Source of the DNA: Paenibacillus sp. A3
GTDB lineage: Bacteria; Bacillota; Bacilli; Paenibacillales; NBRC-103111
Assembly: GCF_001399685.1 (NCBI RefSeq)
Contig: NZ_JTHN01000021.1
Location: forward strand, 1-64,000
Reading direction: 5' to 3'
Length of the DNA: 64,000 bases
Shown here piece by piece: positions 26,552-34,487 of the stretch. The position numbers and the translations under genes were made by a program. The notes under the pieces are model-generated. The model did no database searches and was not told where the DNA came from. It was given only the letters and a program-made list of their open reading frames with translations. Numbering within the stretch: the first letter of the stretch is position 1; the number at the start of each line of letters is the position of its first letter.

Positions 26552-27358
26552 TTACTTTTGCAAAATATTTCTGCCGAACCATTTCTCGCTCAGTTTGTCG
26601 TACGTTCCGTCTTTGACCATTTCGTCGATGGCCTTGTTCAATTGATCCAGCAGAGCTTGGTCCTCCTTGCGGACTGCGATTCCCATTTCCTGCATCGTCA
26701 ACGGCTCCCCTACGGCCTTGATCGCCGTAGCGCTCTCCTTGATCATCCGGAAGCCGACCAAATCGTCCGTAATGACCGCATCCACCCGCCCCGTCGGCAG
26801 ATCCAGCAGCGCTGTCAGATCGCTATCGTATTCGGTAATGTTGCCCGCATCCGTCCGTTCGGCAGCCAAACTTTTGAATAAGCTTGCCTTGAGCACGCCG
26901 ATTTTCTTGCCCTTCAGATCAGCCGCAGTTTTGATCGTCTCGTTCGTCTTGGCAACGAAGATTTGCGCGCCCGACCGGTAGTAAGGCGTCGTGAAGTTGA
27001 CCGTCTTCTGGCGTTCCGGCGTAATCGCCATACTGCCCAGAATCGCATCGTATTTCTTCGAGAGAAGACCCGGGATGATCGTTTCCCACGGGTTTGTGAC
27101 CGGCTCGGCCTTCACGCCCATTTTCTTGGCCAGCTCGCCCCCGAATTCGACGTCAAAGCCGACCAGATTGCCATTTTCCTTGTAGTTGAAAGGCTTGTAC
27201 AGCCCGCTCATCGCAAAATGAAACGCTTTCACTTGTCCGGAATCTTTACCGTCGGCCGAAGCCGCAGACGGTGTTTTGCCTGTCGAAGCACAGCCGGCGA
27301 GCAGCAAAGCCCCTACCAGCATCGACAACAAGGAAACGCTCAACCCTTTTTTCATCAC
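26552..27358 (-). CDS. Amino-acid ABC transporter, substrate-binding lipoprotein
   Basis: 268 residues. The N-terminus has a lipoprotein signal peptide with lipobox LLAGC (Cys at about 23), so the protein is anchored outside the membrane. The rest is a family 3 solute-binding fold (KPFNYKENGNLVGFDVEF, GSMAITPERQKTVNFTTPY). It is the middle gene of the importer operon. Lysine or another basic or polar amino acid is plausible, but ligand residues cannot be assigned by eye. Confidence 0.93.
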   Translation of the reverse strand: MMKKGLSVSLLSMLVGALLLAGCASTGKTPSAASADGKDSGQVKAFHFAMSGLYKPFNYKENGNLVGFDVEFGGELAKKMGVKAEPVTNPWETIIPGLLSKKYDAILGSMAITPERQKTVNFTTPYYRSGAQIFVAKTNETIKTAADLKGKKIGVLKASLFKSLAAERTDAGNITEYDSDLTALLDLPTGRVDAVITDDLVGFRMIKESATAIKAVGEPLTMQEMGIAVRKEDQALLDQLNKAIDEMVKDGTYDKLSEKWFGRNILQK

Positions 27359-27397
27359 ACATTCCTCCTGTAAGTTGGTCTTAGGCTGCGTTGCTTT

Positions 27398-28120
27398 TTA
27401 AAGGATACTGCGCAAAAACTGCTGGGCCCGCTCCGTCTGCGGGTTGACAAAAAATTGTTCGGGATGGGCTTCCTCCAATATTTTTCCGTCGCTCATGAAG
27501 ACGACGCGGTCGGCTACCTCGCGGGCGAAGCCCATCTCATGGGTGACGACGATCATCGTCATGCCTTCCTTGGCGAGCTGCTTCATCACTTGGAGCACCT
27601 CGCCGACAAGCTCGGGGTCCAGAGCCGAGGTCGGCTCGTCGAACAGCATCACTCTCGGCGCCATGGCGAGCGCACGGGCGATGGCGACGCGCTGCTTCTG
27701 CCCGCCGGACAGCATGGCAGGATAATCGTGCGCCTTATCCTTCAGCCCTACCTTGTCCAGCAAGTCGTAGGCGGTGTCGATGGCCGTGTTCTTTTTGATC
27801 TTCTTCACATGGATCGGAGCTTCGATCACGTTCTCCAGTACCGTTTTATGGGGAAACAGATTAAAATGCTGGAACACCATGCCGACTTCTTGCCGGATCT
27901 GATTCAGGTTCGACTTGTGAGGATCGCGCTTTTCCCCGAAAATATAAATTTCCCCGTCATCATAAATTTCGAGGAAGTTCAGACACCGCAGCAGCGTGCT
28001 TTTGCCCGAGCCGCTTGCGCCGAGCATGACGACGACTTCTTTTTCCTGTACGTTTAAATTAATGCCTTTCAGGACGTTAACGGAGCCGAATGACTTGACC
28101 AAGGTGTTAACTTGAATCAT
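27398..28120 (-). CDS. Amino-acid ABC transporter, ATP-binding protein
   Basis: 240 residues with all ABC ATPase motifs: Walker [10 protein letters not shown] (near 33), Q-loop [12 protein letters not shown], signature LSGGQKQR, Walker [13 protein letters not shown] and H-loop [11 protein letters not shown]. It is the first gene of the three-gene importer operon, behind the second copy of the conserved control element. It belongs to the GlnQ/ArtP/HisP group for polar amino acids. Confidence 0.95.
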   Translation of the reverse strand: MIQVNTLVKSFGSVNVLKGINLNVQEKEVVVMLGASGSGKSTLLRCLNFLEIYDDGEIYIFGEKRDPHKSNLNQIRQEVGMVFQHFNLFPHKTVLENVIEAPIHVKKIKKNTAIDTAYDLLDKVGLKDKAHDYPAMLSGGQKQRVAIARALAMAPRVMLFDEPTSALDPELVGEVLQVMKQLAKEGMTMIVVTHEMGFAREVADRVVFMSDGKILEEAHPEQFFVNPQTERAQQFLRSIL

Positions 28121-28226
28121 GGATTAACCTCCTTGCTGGATAGTCTATGTTGCAAAGAAAGCGCATTCTTTTGGAAGTGCGGCTTGTCCTCAAAAAGTTT
28201 ACCTGGTTAAATAGTAATATAGAAAC

Positions 28227-28300
28227 CGCTTACAATCTATTCGCCGATAGAACGAAAAAAGCTTCCCGCTTTTTATACGCCATGTATATAAATCATACCC
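28227..28300. promoter_or_regulatory. Conserved control element upstream of the amino-acid ABC operon (copy 2)
   Basis: ATCTATTCG at 28235-28243, GAACGAAAAAA after it, then TTTTTATAC and GTATATAAAT (28270-28294). The order and the 40-base spacing match the element at 24049-24112. It lies about 110 bases before the ATP-binding-protein gene. Confidence 0.6.
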
Positions 28301-28341
28301 GATTTCGAGGGCCGATGCTGTGGAAACCGTTGGGAAGGGGC

Positions 28342-28368
28342 AAAAAAAGAGGGCCGCCGAGGCGACCC
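28342..28368 (-). terminator. Terminator of the slipin transcript
   Basis: On the minus strand GGGTCGC-CTCG-GCGGCCC is followed by TCTTTTTTT. It lies just downstream of the slipin stop codon. Confidence 0.8.
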
Positions 28369-28385
28369 GCTGATAAACCTATCGA

Positions 28386-29501
28386 TTATGCTTTCCCTGC
28401 GCTCTTGTCCCCCAGCAGCGAGTTCAGCTGCTCCAGCAGGTTGCCGCCGCCGGTGAGCGAGATCGTGCCGATCTTCTCGCAGATTTTTTCGAGGAACTCC
28501 AGCTCCTTCAACCGGTACAGCGTCTGGTTCTCGTCCATCAGCTTGGCGGTATTGAGCAGGCTGCGCGTCGATGCCGTTTCCTCGCGGCGCGTGATCAGGT
28601 TGGCCTGAGCCTTCTTCTCGGCAAGGAGCACTGTGTTCAAGATGTCCTTGATATCGCCTGGCAGGATAATATCCTTCACACCGGCCGATACGAAGACGAC
28701 ACCGTAATCCTCGCTCTTCTCGTTCAATCGGGACAGCACGAATGCCGCGATTTCCTGCTTCATTTTCAGCAGATCGTCCAGCTTCAGGGTGCCGATATAT
28801 TCCCGCAAAATGAGCTGCAGCTGGATATACATCTGATCCTCGAACGATTTGATCTCGAGCGCTCGCAGAGGGTTCACGATTTTGTACTGACAGACAAAAT
28901 TGAGCCGCAAGGTCACTTTGTCCTCGGTCATCATTTCCTGGCCGGTCATGTCCATTTGCTGCTGGCGCAGGTCAACGGTCTTCACGGTGACGGCGGTAGG
29001 CCCTTTCCAAAAATAATATTTCCCGGGCTTGAGCTCTTTTTGCATTACATGGTTATAGAACAGCACGCCCGATTCGTAGCTGGCCACCTCGAACGTCTGG
29101 CAATACGCCATCAGCCTGGGTCTGACCGCCAAATCGACCTCCGCAGGCAACTCGGGCTGGCGAATGTCCACCCGGACATAAGCGTGCTTCTTCAAAATGT
29201 TCCAGAACACATAGCGTCCGGCCGTCAGCATTGCGGCGAATTTGCCGTCCTCGTAATGCAGCACATACTCATGGTCCTGCACTTCGATAACATCCAGCTC
29301 CCGCAAGAGCTGATCATCGTGGAGGAACAGCTGCAAGTCCTTCCCCTCCACCGCAAAAGGCTTCGTTATGTCGAGAACGACAACCGTCTCTTCGGTAAAA
29401 GATGAGAGGCGGTACGTGCCGGGCTGCAAATATTTATTGTAGCTTCCTTTGCGGAACAGCAAGCCACGCTCGTCGGTTTGAATGGTTACTTTTTTAAACA
29501 T
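28386..29501 (-). CDS. Slipin / SPFH (band 7) domain protein
   Basis: 371 residues. The protein starts with a slipin-type region (TIQTDERGLLFRKGSYNKYLQPGTYRL), followed by a band 7/SPFH core (VRVDIRQPELPAEVDLAVRPRL, LNFVCQYKIVNPLRALEI, QLILREYIGTLKLDDLLKMKQEI) and a C-terminal helical segment (DILNTVLLAEKKAQANLITRREETASTRSLLNTAKL). There is no obvious N-terminal membrane helix, so membrane attachment, if any, would be peripheral. Slipins recur beside RNA-repair genes, DIP1984 proteins and tRNA-like RNAs in several phyla, as I recall from comparative work. The same partners occur here. Molecular role is unknown. ATG follows GGAGGA. Confidence 0.88.
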   Translation of the reverse strand: MFKKVTIQTDERGLLFRKGSYNKYLQPGTYRLSSFTEETVVVLDITKPFAVEGKDLQLFLHDDQLLRELDVIEVQDHEYVLHYEDGKFAAMLTAGRYVFWNILKKHAYVRVDIRQPELPAEVDLAVRPRLMAYCQTFEVASYESGVLFYNHVMQKELKPGKYYFWKGPTAVTVKTVDLRQQQMDMTGQEMMTEDKVTLRLNFVCQYKIVNPLRALEIKSFEDQMYIQLQLILREYIGTLKLDDLLKMKQEIAAFVLSRLNEKSEDYGVVFVSAGVKDIILPGDIKDILNTVLLAEKKAQANLITRREETASTRSLLNTAKLMDENQTLYRLKELEFLEKICEKIGTISLTGGGNLLEQLNSLLGDKSAGKA

Positions 29502-29734
29502 GGTAAATCCTCCTTCATCAGCTCATACCTAAGCTGCCTTTCATTGGTTGATGACCTGCGAAAGGAACCCTCCTGCGCCCCTGACGGAATCCCGCTTAAG
29601 AACGAAGGAGCCGGAGCTTCCGGCTTCGAAGCTGACGAACTTCGGATCGGCTCCATTGCAGCCGTTCTCCCGTTCGCTCTCTCCTTAGCGGTCGCGTCGG
29701 TTTCTCCGTCCGGTATCCGCGGATTGCAAAGCCC

Positions 29735-29842
29735 GGACGCAGTGTGCTGTGGAAGCCACTGAGGGTACCTTTGAAGGTCACAGCTTGTCATTTTCGCTCG
29801 ATTAAAAGTCGAGTGCTCCCCACGGAGCGTAATCGTCCCACA
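29735..29842 (-). ncRNA. tRNA-like element 3 with a tRNA-Lys(UUU)-type anticodon arm
   Basis: On the minus strand GCTC-CGTGGG-GAGC (29815-29828) makes a 4-bp D-arm, then A as residue 26, then CTCGA-CTTTTAA-TCGAG (29797-29813), a perfect 5-bp anticodon arm with the 7-base loop of tRNA-Lys(UUU). The 5' flank GGACGAT-TA resembles an acceptor strand followed by positions 8-9. The 3' half is degenerate: only a weak TTCAAA loop (ACC/GGT) is seen and no matching acceptor strand or CCA. It is not a functional tRNA gene by this reading. Boundaries are approximate. Confidence 0.5.
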
Positions 29843-29976
29843 CGATTTGGGATTTGAACCCAAAATAATGGCAGATTCATGCCGGATCGGCCGTACAGGA
29901 TACCGGCGCATAGGATGCGCGGGCACTGCGGGACTGTAGGAAATCCCTGCCTCGGTACGCCTTCCGTTCATCAACC
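29843..29976 (-). ncRNA. tRNA-like element 2 with a canonical T-arm
   Basis: On the minus strand TTGGG-TTCAAAT-CCCAA (29847-29863) is a perfect T-arm: a 5-bp stem with a 7-base TTCAAAT loop and a GGTTCAAATCC B-box-like core. A possible acceptor pairing is CATAC (near 29976) with GTGTG (near 29843). The middle is too long and differently folded for a normal tRNA. Boundaries are approximate. Confidence 0.45.
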
Positions 29977-30110
29977 TAAATGTATGATAGAGCGTCTCAG
30001 ACGCGTATCACCGTTAGTTCCCCATTCCCGCCCTCGCCGCTTTGTCTGAATCAGCACCCGGTCGTTACAATCACAAGAACCGGTACTCTTGTAAGATGTT
30101 CTGGGCTTAA

Positions 30111-30236
30111 TCATAAATGCAGGAATTGAACCTGCCGGACATGGCCCCTCACATCCACCAGGGAGTCCAACTTGCCCAGTTGGCGGGTGGTGCTCGCCTT
30201 CAGACGCATGGCTACCAACTAACTTGGATGATCGTT
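30111..30236 (-). ncRNA. tRNA-like element 1 with a D-loop-like segment and a canonical T-arm
   Basis: On the minus strand, starting a few bases after the DIP1984 stop codon, AGTTGGTAG resembles a tRNA D-loop. GCAGG-TTCAATT-CCTGC (30119-30135) is a perfect 5-bp, 7-loop T-arm. Terminal TCAT and ATGA could begin an acceptor stem. A long extra region with CCACC/GGTGG pairing replaces a standard variable loop. Boundaries are approximate. The space between elements 1 and 2 (about 29977-30110) contains further stems such as ACCGG/CCGGGT. The 29502-29734 stretch before slipin shows only hairpins. Confidence 0.45.
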
Positions 30237-30238
30237 AC

Positions 30239-30694
30239 TTACAGCAGGTCGGTTTTCCAGTTCATTTCCTGAATGCCGGTATCCAGCTCCCGGTAAGCTT
30301 TGGAGTACTGATCGACCTGCTTTTGCAGCTCGGCAATATGGACCGTCGGAATGAATTTCACTTCCGACCTGCTGTAGCGGTCCTGCTTAATCGCCGCGGC
30401 GTTAATGACCTCTTGGATCATCGTGCGGCGCATCGCGAGAATATCCCGCTTCGCCAAAGCATCGGCAAGGGTAACTCCGTCGTGCAGCACCGTTTGGGCG
30501 TTCGTCCGATTGATCGCGGTCATCAAGGACTCCAGCTCTTGCAGCGTATCGTTCATTTCTTGGAACAAATCCTTCGGGTCCTCCGGCGGATGCTCTCCTT
30601 CCTGCACCTTCGCACCACGGTTCAGGCGGACTTTCAATTGTTCGATGCGCTTTTGGCAATCGACTCTATTCATTAAAGCTTCGGCTAATTTCAT
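30239..30694 (-). CDS. DIP1984-family protein
   Basis: 151 residues, almost wholly helical and charged, matching the DIP1984 family pattern (MKLAEALMNRVDCQKRIEQLKVRL at the N-terminus and LQKQVDQYSKAYRELDTGIQEMNW at the C-terminus). Function is unknown. The ATG at 30694 has AAAGGTGAT before it at good spacing; an upstream in-frame start at 30772 would add 26 atypical residues. The family is often found with slipins and RNA-repair genes. It heads a unit followed by the tRNA-like elements and slipin. A terminator at 30815-30842 separates it from the Rpn gene upstream. Confidence 0.85.
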   Translation of the reverse strand: MKLAEALMNRVDCQKRIEQLKVRLNRGAKVQEGEHPPEDPKDLFQEMNDTLQELESLMTAINRTNAQTVLHDGVTLADALAKRDILAMRRTMIQEVINAAAIKQDRYSRSEVKFIPTVHIAELQKQVDQYSKAYRELDTGIQEMNWKTDLL

Positions 30695-30814
30695 CGTTAT
30701 CACCTTTTTAATCTTTATAGATAGCATCGCCTTACGTATCCTATCTTCGCTGATTTGCGCCGAAACGAACATGGCGAAAGTATTACGATGGATGGAAAGT
30801 TTTTCATGAAATAT

Positions 30815-30842
30815 AAAAAAGACCGGAGCAGCAGCTCCGATC
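30815..30842 (-). terminator. Terminator after the Rpn-family gene
   Basis: On the minus strand GATCGGAGC-TGCT-GCTCCGGTC is followed by TTTTTT. It separates the Rpn gene from the DIP1984/slipin unit. Confidence 0.85.
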
Positions 30843-30871
30843 TTGTCATCAAGGGAAACGAAATCAGGATT

Positions 30872-31750
30872 CTAATGCAGTTTTTTATTCAACGCTTCGA
30901 TCTCCGGCTCCGATAAGCCCGTTATTTCAGCAATTAAAGAGACAGGCAAACCTTTTTGCAGCATACTTGCCGCAATCTCTAGCTTCCCTTCCAATTTACC
31001 TTCCAACTTTCCCTCAAGTCTTCCTTCCGCCCTACCCCGCGATTCCGCATAGTCCAGCGCGGATTGCTCGTCGAGCAGCGCCTTTTTGCGCATCTCGTAC
31101 AATGCCCGCGCTTCCTTGTTCTGGCTCAAAAATTCCAGCGTTGTCATCGCCTTTTTCAGCCCCGGTGTATCCATAGCCAGTTCCTCCCATCGTTCTTTGG
31201 GTGCGCCGTCAATGAACATTAGCCAATTCACCAGCCGGTCGTCCATCTTATGCGGCCTCAAACTAAGCTTCGGCAGCTCCATAAAATGAATTTCGATATC
31301 GTCAAGCAGCAGCTCGCCCGTATGGTCTTCCCGCAGGTGATAGATATTGTGAAACCGGTCATTCGCGATTTGATTGAAGGTCAGGATATTGATCGAGATG
31401 ACCTTCTTCAAGCTTTTGTAGAACTGACCTTCTCCCAGCTGTTCCTCATACATCTTCGCCGCGTAATATAAGCTGCGCTTCGGCATGTCATATTTATTGC
31501 TGACCTGAATTTCCAGATTCACCTGTTTGCCATCCTCGTTCTGAGCGCGGACATCCAGAATGGCCTGTTTGTCGGTCAGCGCATTTTTATCCAGCTGCGG
31601 ATTAAGCAAGGTCAGGCTGACAAACGGCTTCGGCTCGGTCTCCCGCAGCGCTTCGTTCAGAAAATTCAACAGCACTTCGTCTTTATTTTCTTCGCTGCCG
31701 AAGATTTGTTTGAACACGAAATCAACGGACGGTTCCAGCAGTTCGGTCAT
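30872..31750 (-). CDS. Rpn-family recombination-promoting nuclease / PD-(D/E)XK transposase-like protein
   Basis: 292 residues. The N-terminus LLEPSVDFVFKQIFGSEENKDEVLLNFLNEAL is the hallmark of this family. The catalytic core is seen as AILDVRAQNEDGKQVNLEIQV (D...ExQ). The C-terminus has the repeated GRLEGKLEGKLEGKLE linker and a short GLPVSLIAEITGLSEPEIEAL helix pair. Family members are DNA nucleases that are often mobile or phase-variable. It sits between pnkp and DIP1984, with its own terminator. It may be a later insertion into the RNA-repair island; a functional link is not shown. Confidence 0.88.
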   Translation of the reverse strand: MTELLEPSVDFVFKQIFGSEENKDEVLLNFLNEALRETEPKPFVSLTLLNPQLDKNALTDKQAILDVRAQNEDGKQVNLEIQVSNKYDMPKRSLYYAAKMYEEQLGEGQFYKSLKKVISINILTFNQIANDRFHNIYHLREDHTGELLLDDIEIHFMELPKLSLRPHKMDDRLVNWLMFIDGAPKERWEELAMDTPGLKKAMTTLEFLSQNKEARALYEMRKKALLDEQSALDYAESRGRAEGRLEGKLEGKLEGKLEIAASMLQKGLPVSLIAEITGLSEPEIEALNKKLH

Positions 31751-31898
31751 ATCCTCAGCTCCAAACGGCTTGCTTTTCGCCTCAGTTTTCTACTTCCATT
31801 ATACCACAAAAGGGGCAGAGCGTAGACGGGGGAGCCACCTACGGACTACCGGACATGCCCTCAACATGCGCCAAGAGCCGCAAAGCCGGCTCCTTCCC

Positions 31899-34484
31899 TC
31901 ACAGCCTGGGATCAATTTCTTTCTCCCGGGCCACTTCAAACAGCAGGTTGGCGACGATTTCGTTATACGTCTCATGGTCCGGCGCGATTTCATCGAATCG
32001 TACAGCGAGCATTTGGCCGCCGAGCCGATATTCGTTCGTGGAGGTGCGAAGCTTCGAGTGAATGTTTTTCTGCTTCATGAGCTTGCCATACTTATGCGGG
32101 AACCGGTAATCGTATCCGTAGATGATCGATAAATACTCCGGATTGCGGACCTTCATATATGGGACCGACCGGCCTTCCATGATCTCCGGCTTGATCACGA
32201 CGCCTTCCATATGGTTCCCAATGGTTAATGTCGCGAAGTACTGCTCCGCCTGCTCACGGCTCTCCGGTTCGGACAGATCCAGCTCAACAAACTCGTCGTC
32301 CGACAGAAAACGGTACATCTCCGACGTGTTCCAATCCGGCAGTTGCTCCTCGCCGCTATCGTATACCACTTTCAACAGGGAAAAAGGCTTGTATTCCAGC
32401 TCCCCGTCCTCCGCATACAGCTCCAGCTGCTTCTTATACGTTGCATAAGCGGCCGCATGCTCCTCCAGCGGCACGTAGGTTTCCAAAATGTCATGGACAT
32501 ATTTATAGTTTTGATACACGCTTGCCCCGTATTTGTCGCTTAGGGCGGCTTTGGAGAGGTGGAACTGGTCCTTTTCAAACCCGCTGGCGCGGTACTCCTC
32601 CGCAAGCTTGCCAAAAGCTTGTTCAAAACCGTTCCGCTTCAGAAAATCCAACTCGCTCTCCAATGCCTTCTCGATCGGCTTGAACTGCCGCTCGATGAGT
32701 CCGTCCCCGAGCGCTTTCCACGGCAGCAGCTCTCCGTCCAAAAGCAGCATAGAGACGCCATTCTGCTCCATGTATCCGCCGAATTTTTGCAGCAGCCGGT
32801 CGTAAATACCGGTCAGATCCACTTGATTGATCTTGTACCCGTTCCGGCTGACTGCAAAGCACTGCTCCCGGTCCTGATGCAAATAAATGTTGCATCGGGA
32901 GCCCATATATTTCGGCTGCAGCACCACCTGACAGACTCCGCGTTCGGCAAAATAATCCAAGCCGCGCTGCAAAGACTCCAGCTCGCCCGCGGCCACGTCC
33001 TTATCGGCCGGAGACATCGTTCCCGAGATAAAGTTGATCTTATTCCGCGACACATAGCGCAGTCTGCGAATTTCCTCGTCGCCAAGCTCTTGTACGGATA
33101 CTTTTCTCTCTTCCCGGAACAAGGTTGGAAGCTCGTCCGTCATGACAGCTTGCCCGGACTTGTAGGCTTTAAAGAAAGGCTTGAACGAAATGCTGACCGA
33201 AGTCAGTGCATTCCCGTGCACGCATCCCGTATCGAGGTGAAGCTTGCTTTTGATCCGGAATGCCTGCTTCGCCGCAATGTGCCCGAACACGTGGTACGGA
33301 TGATTTTTCGCCGCTTCTTCGTTAAGAAAATCCAGCTGCTCCTCCAGGGGCGCCTCCCGGTTGATGCGGAAGCTGCGCTGATGACGCATCGAATTCGCAT
33401 CCAGCTTCCCGATATATTTGTTCCGGCACGGCGCATGGGTCACATAGAAGGATGCCCCTTTGGTGCCGACCGACCGGTAAAACGGCTTCGAGACGGAAAC
33501 GAGATGATTGAACTTTTCCAGCAGCTCTGCATCATTTCGCAATACTTCCGTCGAATCGAAATACGTGCGGAGCAGCTCCGAATCGGCCCCCTGAATTTCC
33601 CCTCGCAAATATTTATAGACGAAATTCTCATGGTTCCCGAGGACGAATAAGAAATGCTCCTGATTATCGTACAAAAATTCCACGATCTCTTTGGTGCGCT
33701 TTCCCTTATCGATCCAGTCGCCGGCTAACAGCACCTTGGTATTCCGCACTTTATCCGTTACGGCCAGCTTCCCCGCTTCGATCGAATAACCGTAGCTCAG
33801 CAGCAAACCTTGCAGCGCATCCACACACTCGTGAACGTCGCCGACGATTATCATCTTTTGATCATGCGGAAGAATGGTCGACAAATACTCCTCTTGATCT
33901 TCAATGACAACTCTGTAATCCGGATTGGCCTGCTGCTCCGTTTCCGAATAAAAATCTTTGGCGCGCACCTTATGAATTTTGGCGTACTTTTCCTTGGCCA
34001 GCGAACCGAGAACGTCTTTGCGCAGCCGGTTAATGTGGCTGGTGATCAGTTTCTTGGACCGCTCGGAAGCGTAGTAATCCTCCCGCTTGCGGTAATCGAA
34101 CAGGATGACCTCCAGGTTATAGTTATTCTCATGGGCAATCTCGCGAACCTTCGCCCGGAAGTCCTCCGACAATCCGGTCGTATCCACGATCACGAATTCC
34201 GCATTGACGGGATACGAGGTCACCATCTTCAACTTTTCGAACAGCAGATGAAACGCCTGCCCGCTCGCCTCTAGCATCAATTGGTCGTATTTATCGTAGG
34301 CAAAGCCAAGAACCTCTTGGCGGATACTGTCGGAAGAAAGATATTGCACGTTGGCTTTAAAATGTTTCGACTCATCCTCGAACCGCAGCCCGGGAATCAG
34401 CACTTCGTTGGCGAACGTCGTTTTCCCGCATTCCGTCGATCCGATCATCATAAAAATGGTATGAACCCTCGTTTGGATCTCCAC
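31899..34484 (-). CDS. pnkp: Polynucleotide kinase-phosphatase-ligase (bacterial Pnkp)
   Basis: 861 residues in the three-part Pnkp architecture. The kinase (1-170) has P-loop GSTECGKTT (15-23) and VIVDTTGLSEDFRAK. The metallophosphatase (about 185-480) has VGDVHECVDAL, LLAGDWIDKGKRT, LGNHENF and HLDTGCVHG. The C-terminal adenylyltransferase/ligase (about 500-861) has PKYMGSR (motif I lysine), MEGVVIKPE and MKVRNPEYL. With Hen1 it heals and seals broken RNA: 5' phosphorylation, 2',3'-phosphate removal and ligation. The start is GTG at 34484 with AAGGGGG before it. It begins 3 bases after the hen1 stop, so the pair is co-transcribed and probably translationally coupled. Confidence 0.96.
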   Translation of the reverse strand: MEIQTRVHTIFMMIGSTECGKTTFANEVLIPGLRFEDESKHFKANVQYLSSDSIRQEVLGFAYDKYDQLMLEASGQAFHLLFEKLKMVTSYPVNAEFVIVDTTGLSEDFRAKVREIAHENNYNLEVILFDYRKREDYYASERSKKLITSHINRLRKDVLGSLAKEKYAKIHKVRAKDFYSETEQQANPDYRVVIEDQEEYLSTILPHDQKMIIVGDVHECVDALQGLLLSYGYSIEAGKLAVTDKVRNTKVLLAGDWIDKGKRTKEIVEFLYDNQEHFLFVLGNHENFVYKYLRGEIQGADSELLRTYFDSTEVLRNDAELLEKFNHLVSVSKPFYRSVGTKGASFYVTHAPCRNKYIGKLDANSMRHQRSFRINREAPLEEQLDFLNEEAAKNHPYHVFGHIAAKQAFRIKSKLHLDTGCVHGNALTSVSISFKPFFKAYKSGQAVMTDELPTLFREERKVSVQELGDEEIRRLRYVSRNKINFISGTMSPADKDVAAGELESLQRGLDYFAERGVCQVVLQPKYMGSRCNIYLHQDREQCFAVSRNGYKINQVDLTGIYDRLLQKFGGYMEQNGVSMLLLDGELLPWKALGDGLIERQFKPIEKALESELDFLKRNGFEQAFGKLAEEYRASGFEKDQFHLSKAALSDKYGASVYQNYKYVHDILETYVPLEEHAAAYATYKKQLELYAEDGELEYKPFSLLKVVYDSGEEQLPDWNTSEMYRFLSDDEFVELDLSEPESREQAEQYFATLTIGNHMEGVVIKPEIMEGRSVPYMKVRNPEYLSIIYGYDYRFPHKYGKLMKQKNIHSKLRTSTNEYRLGGQMLAVRFDEIAPDHETYNEIVANLLFEVAREKEIDPRL

Positions 34485-34487
34485 TGG

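Noticed and set aside
29502-30238. Intact tRNA genes in the DIP1984-slipin gap
   Set aside because: T-arms and one anticodon arm are canonical, but no element forms a complete cloverleaf with a matching acceptor stem and CCA.
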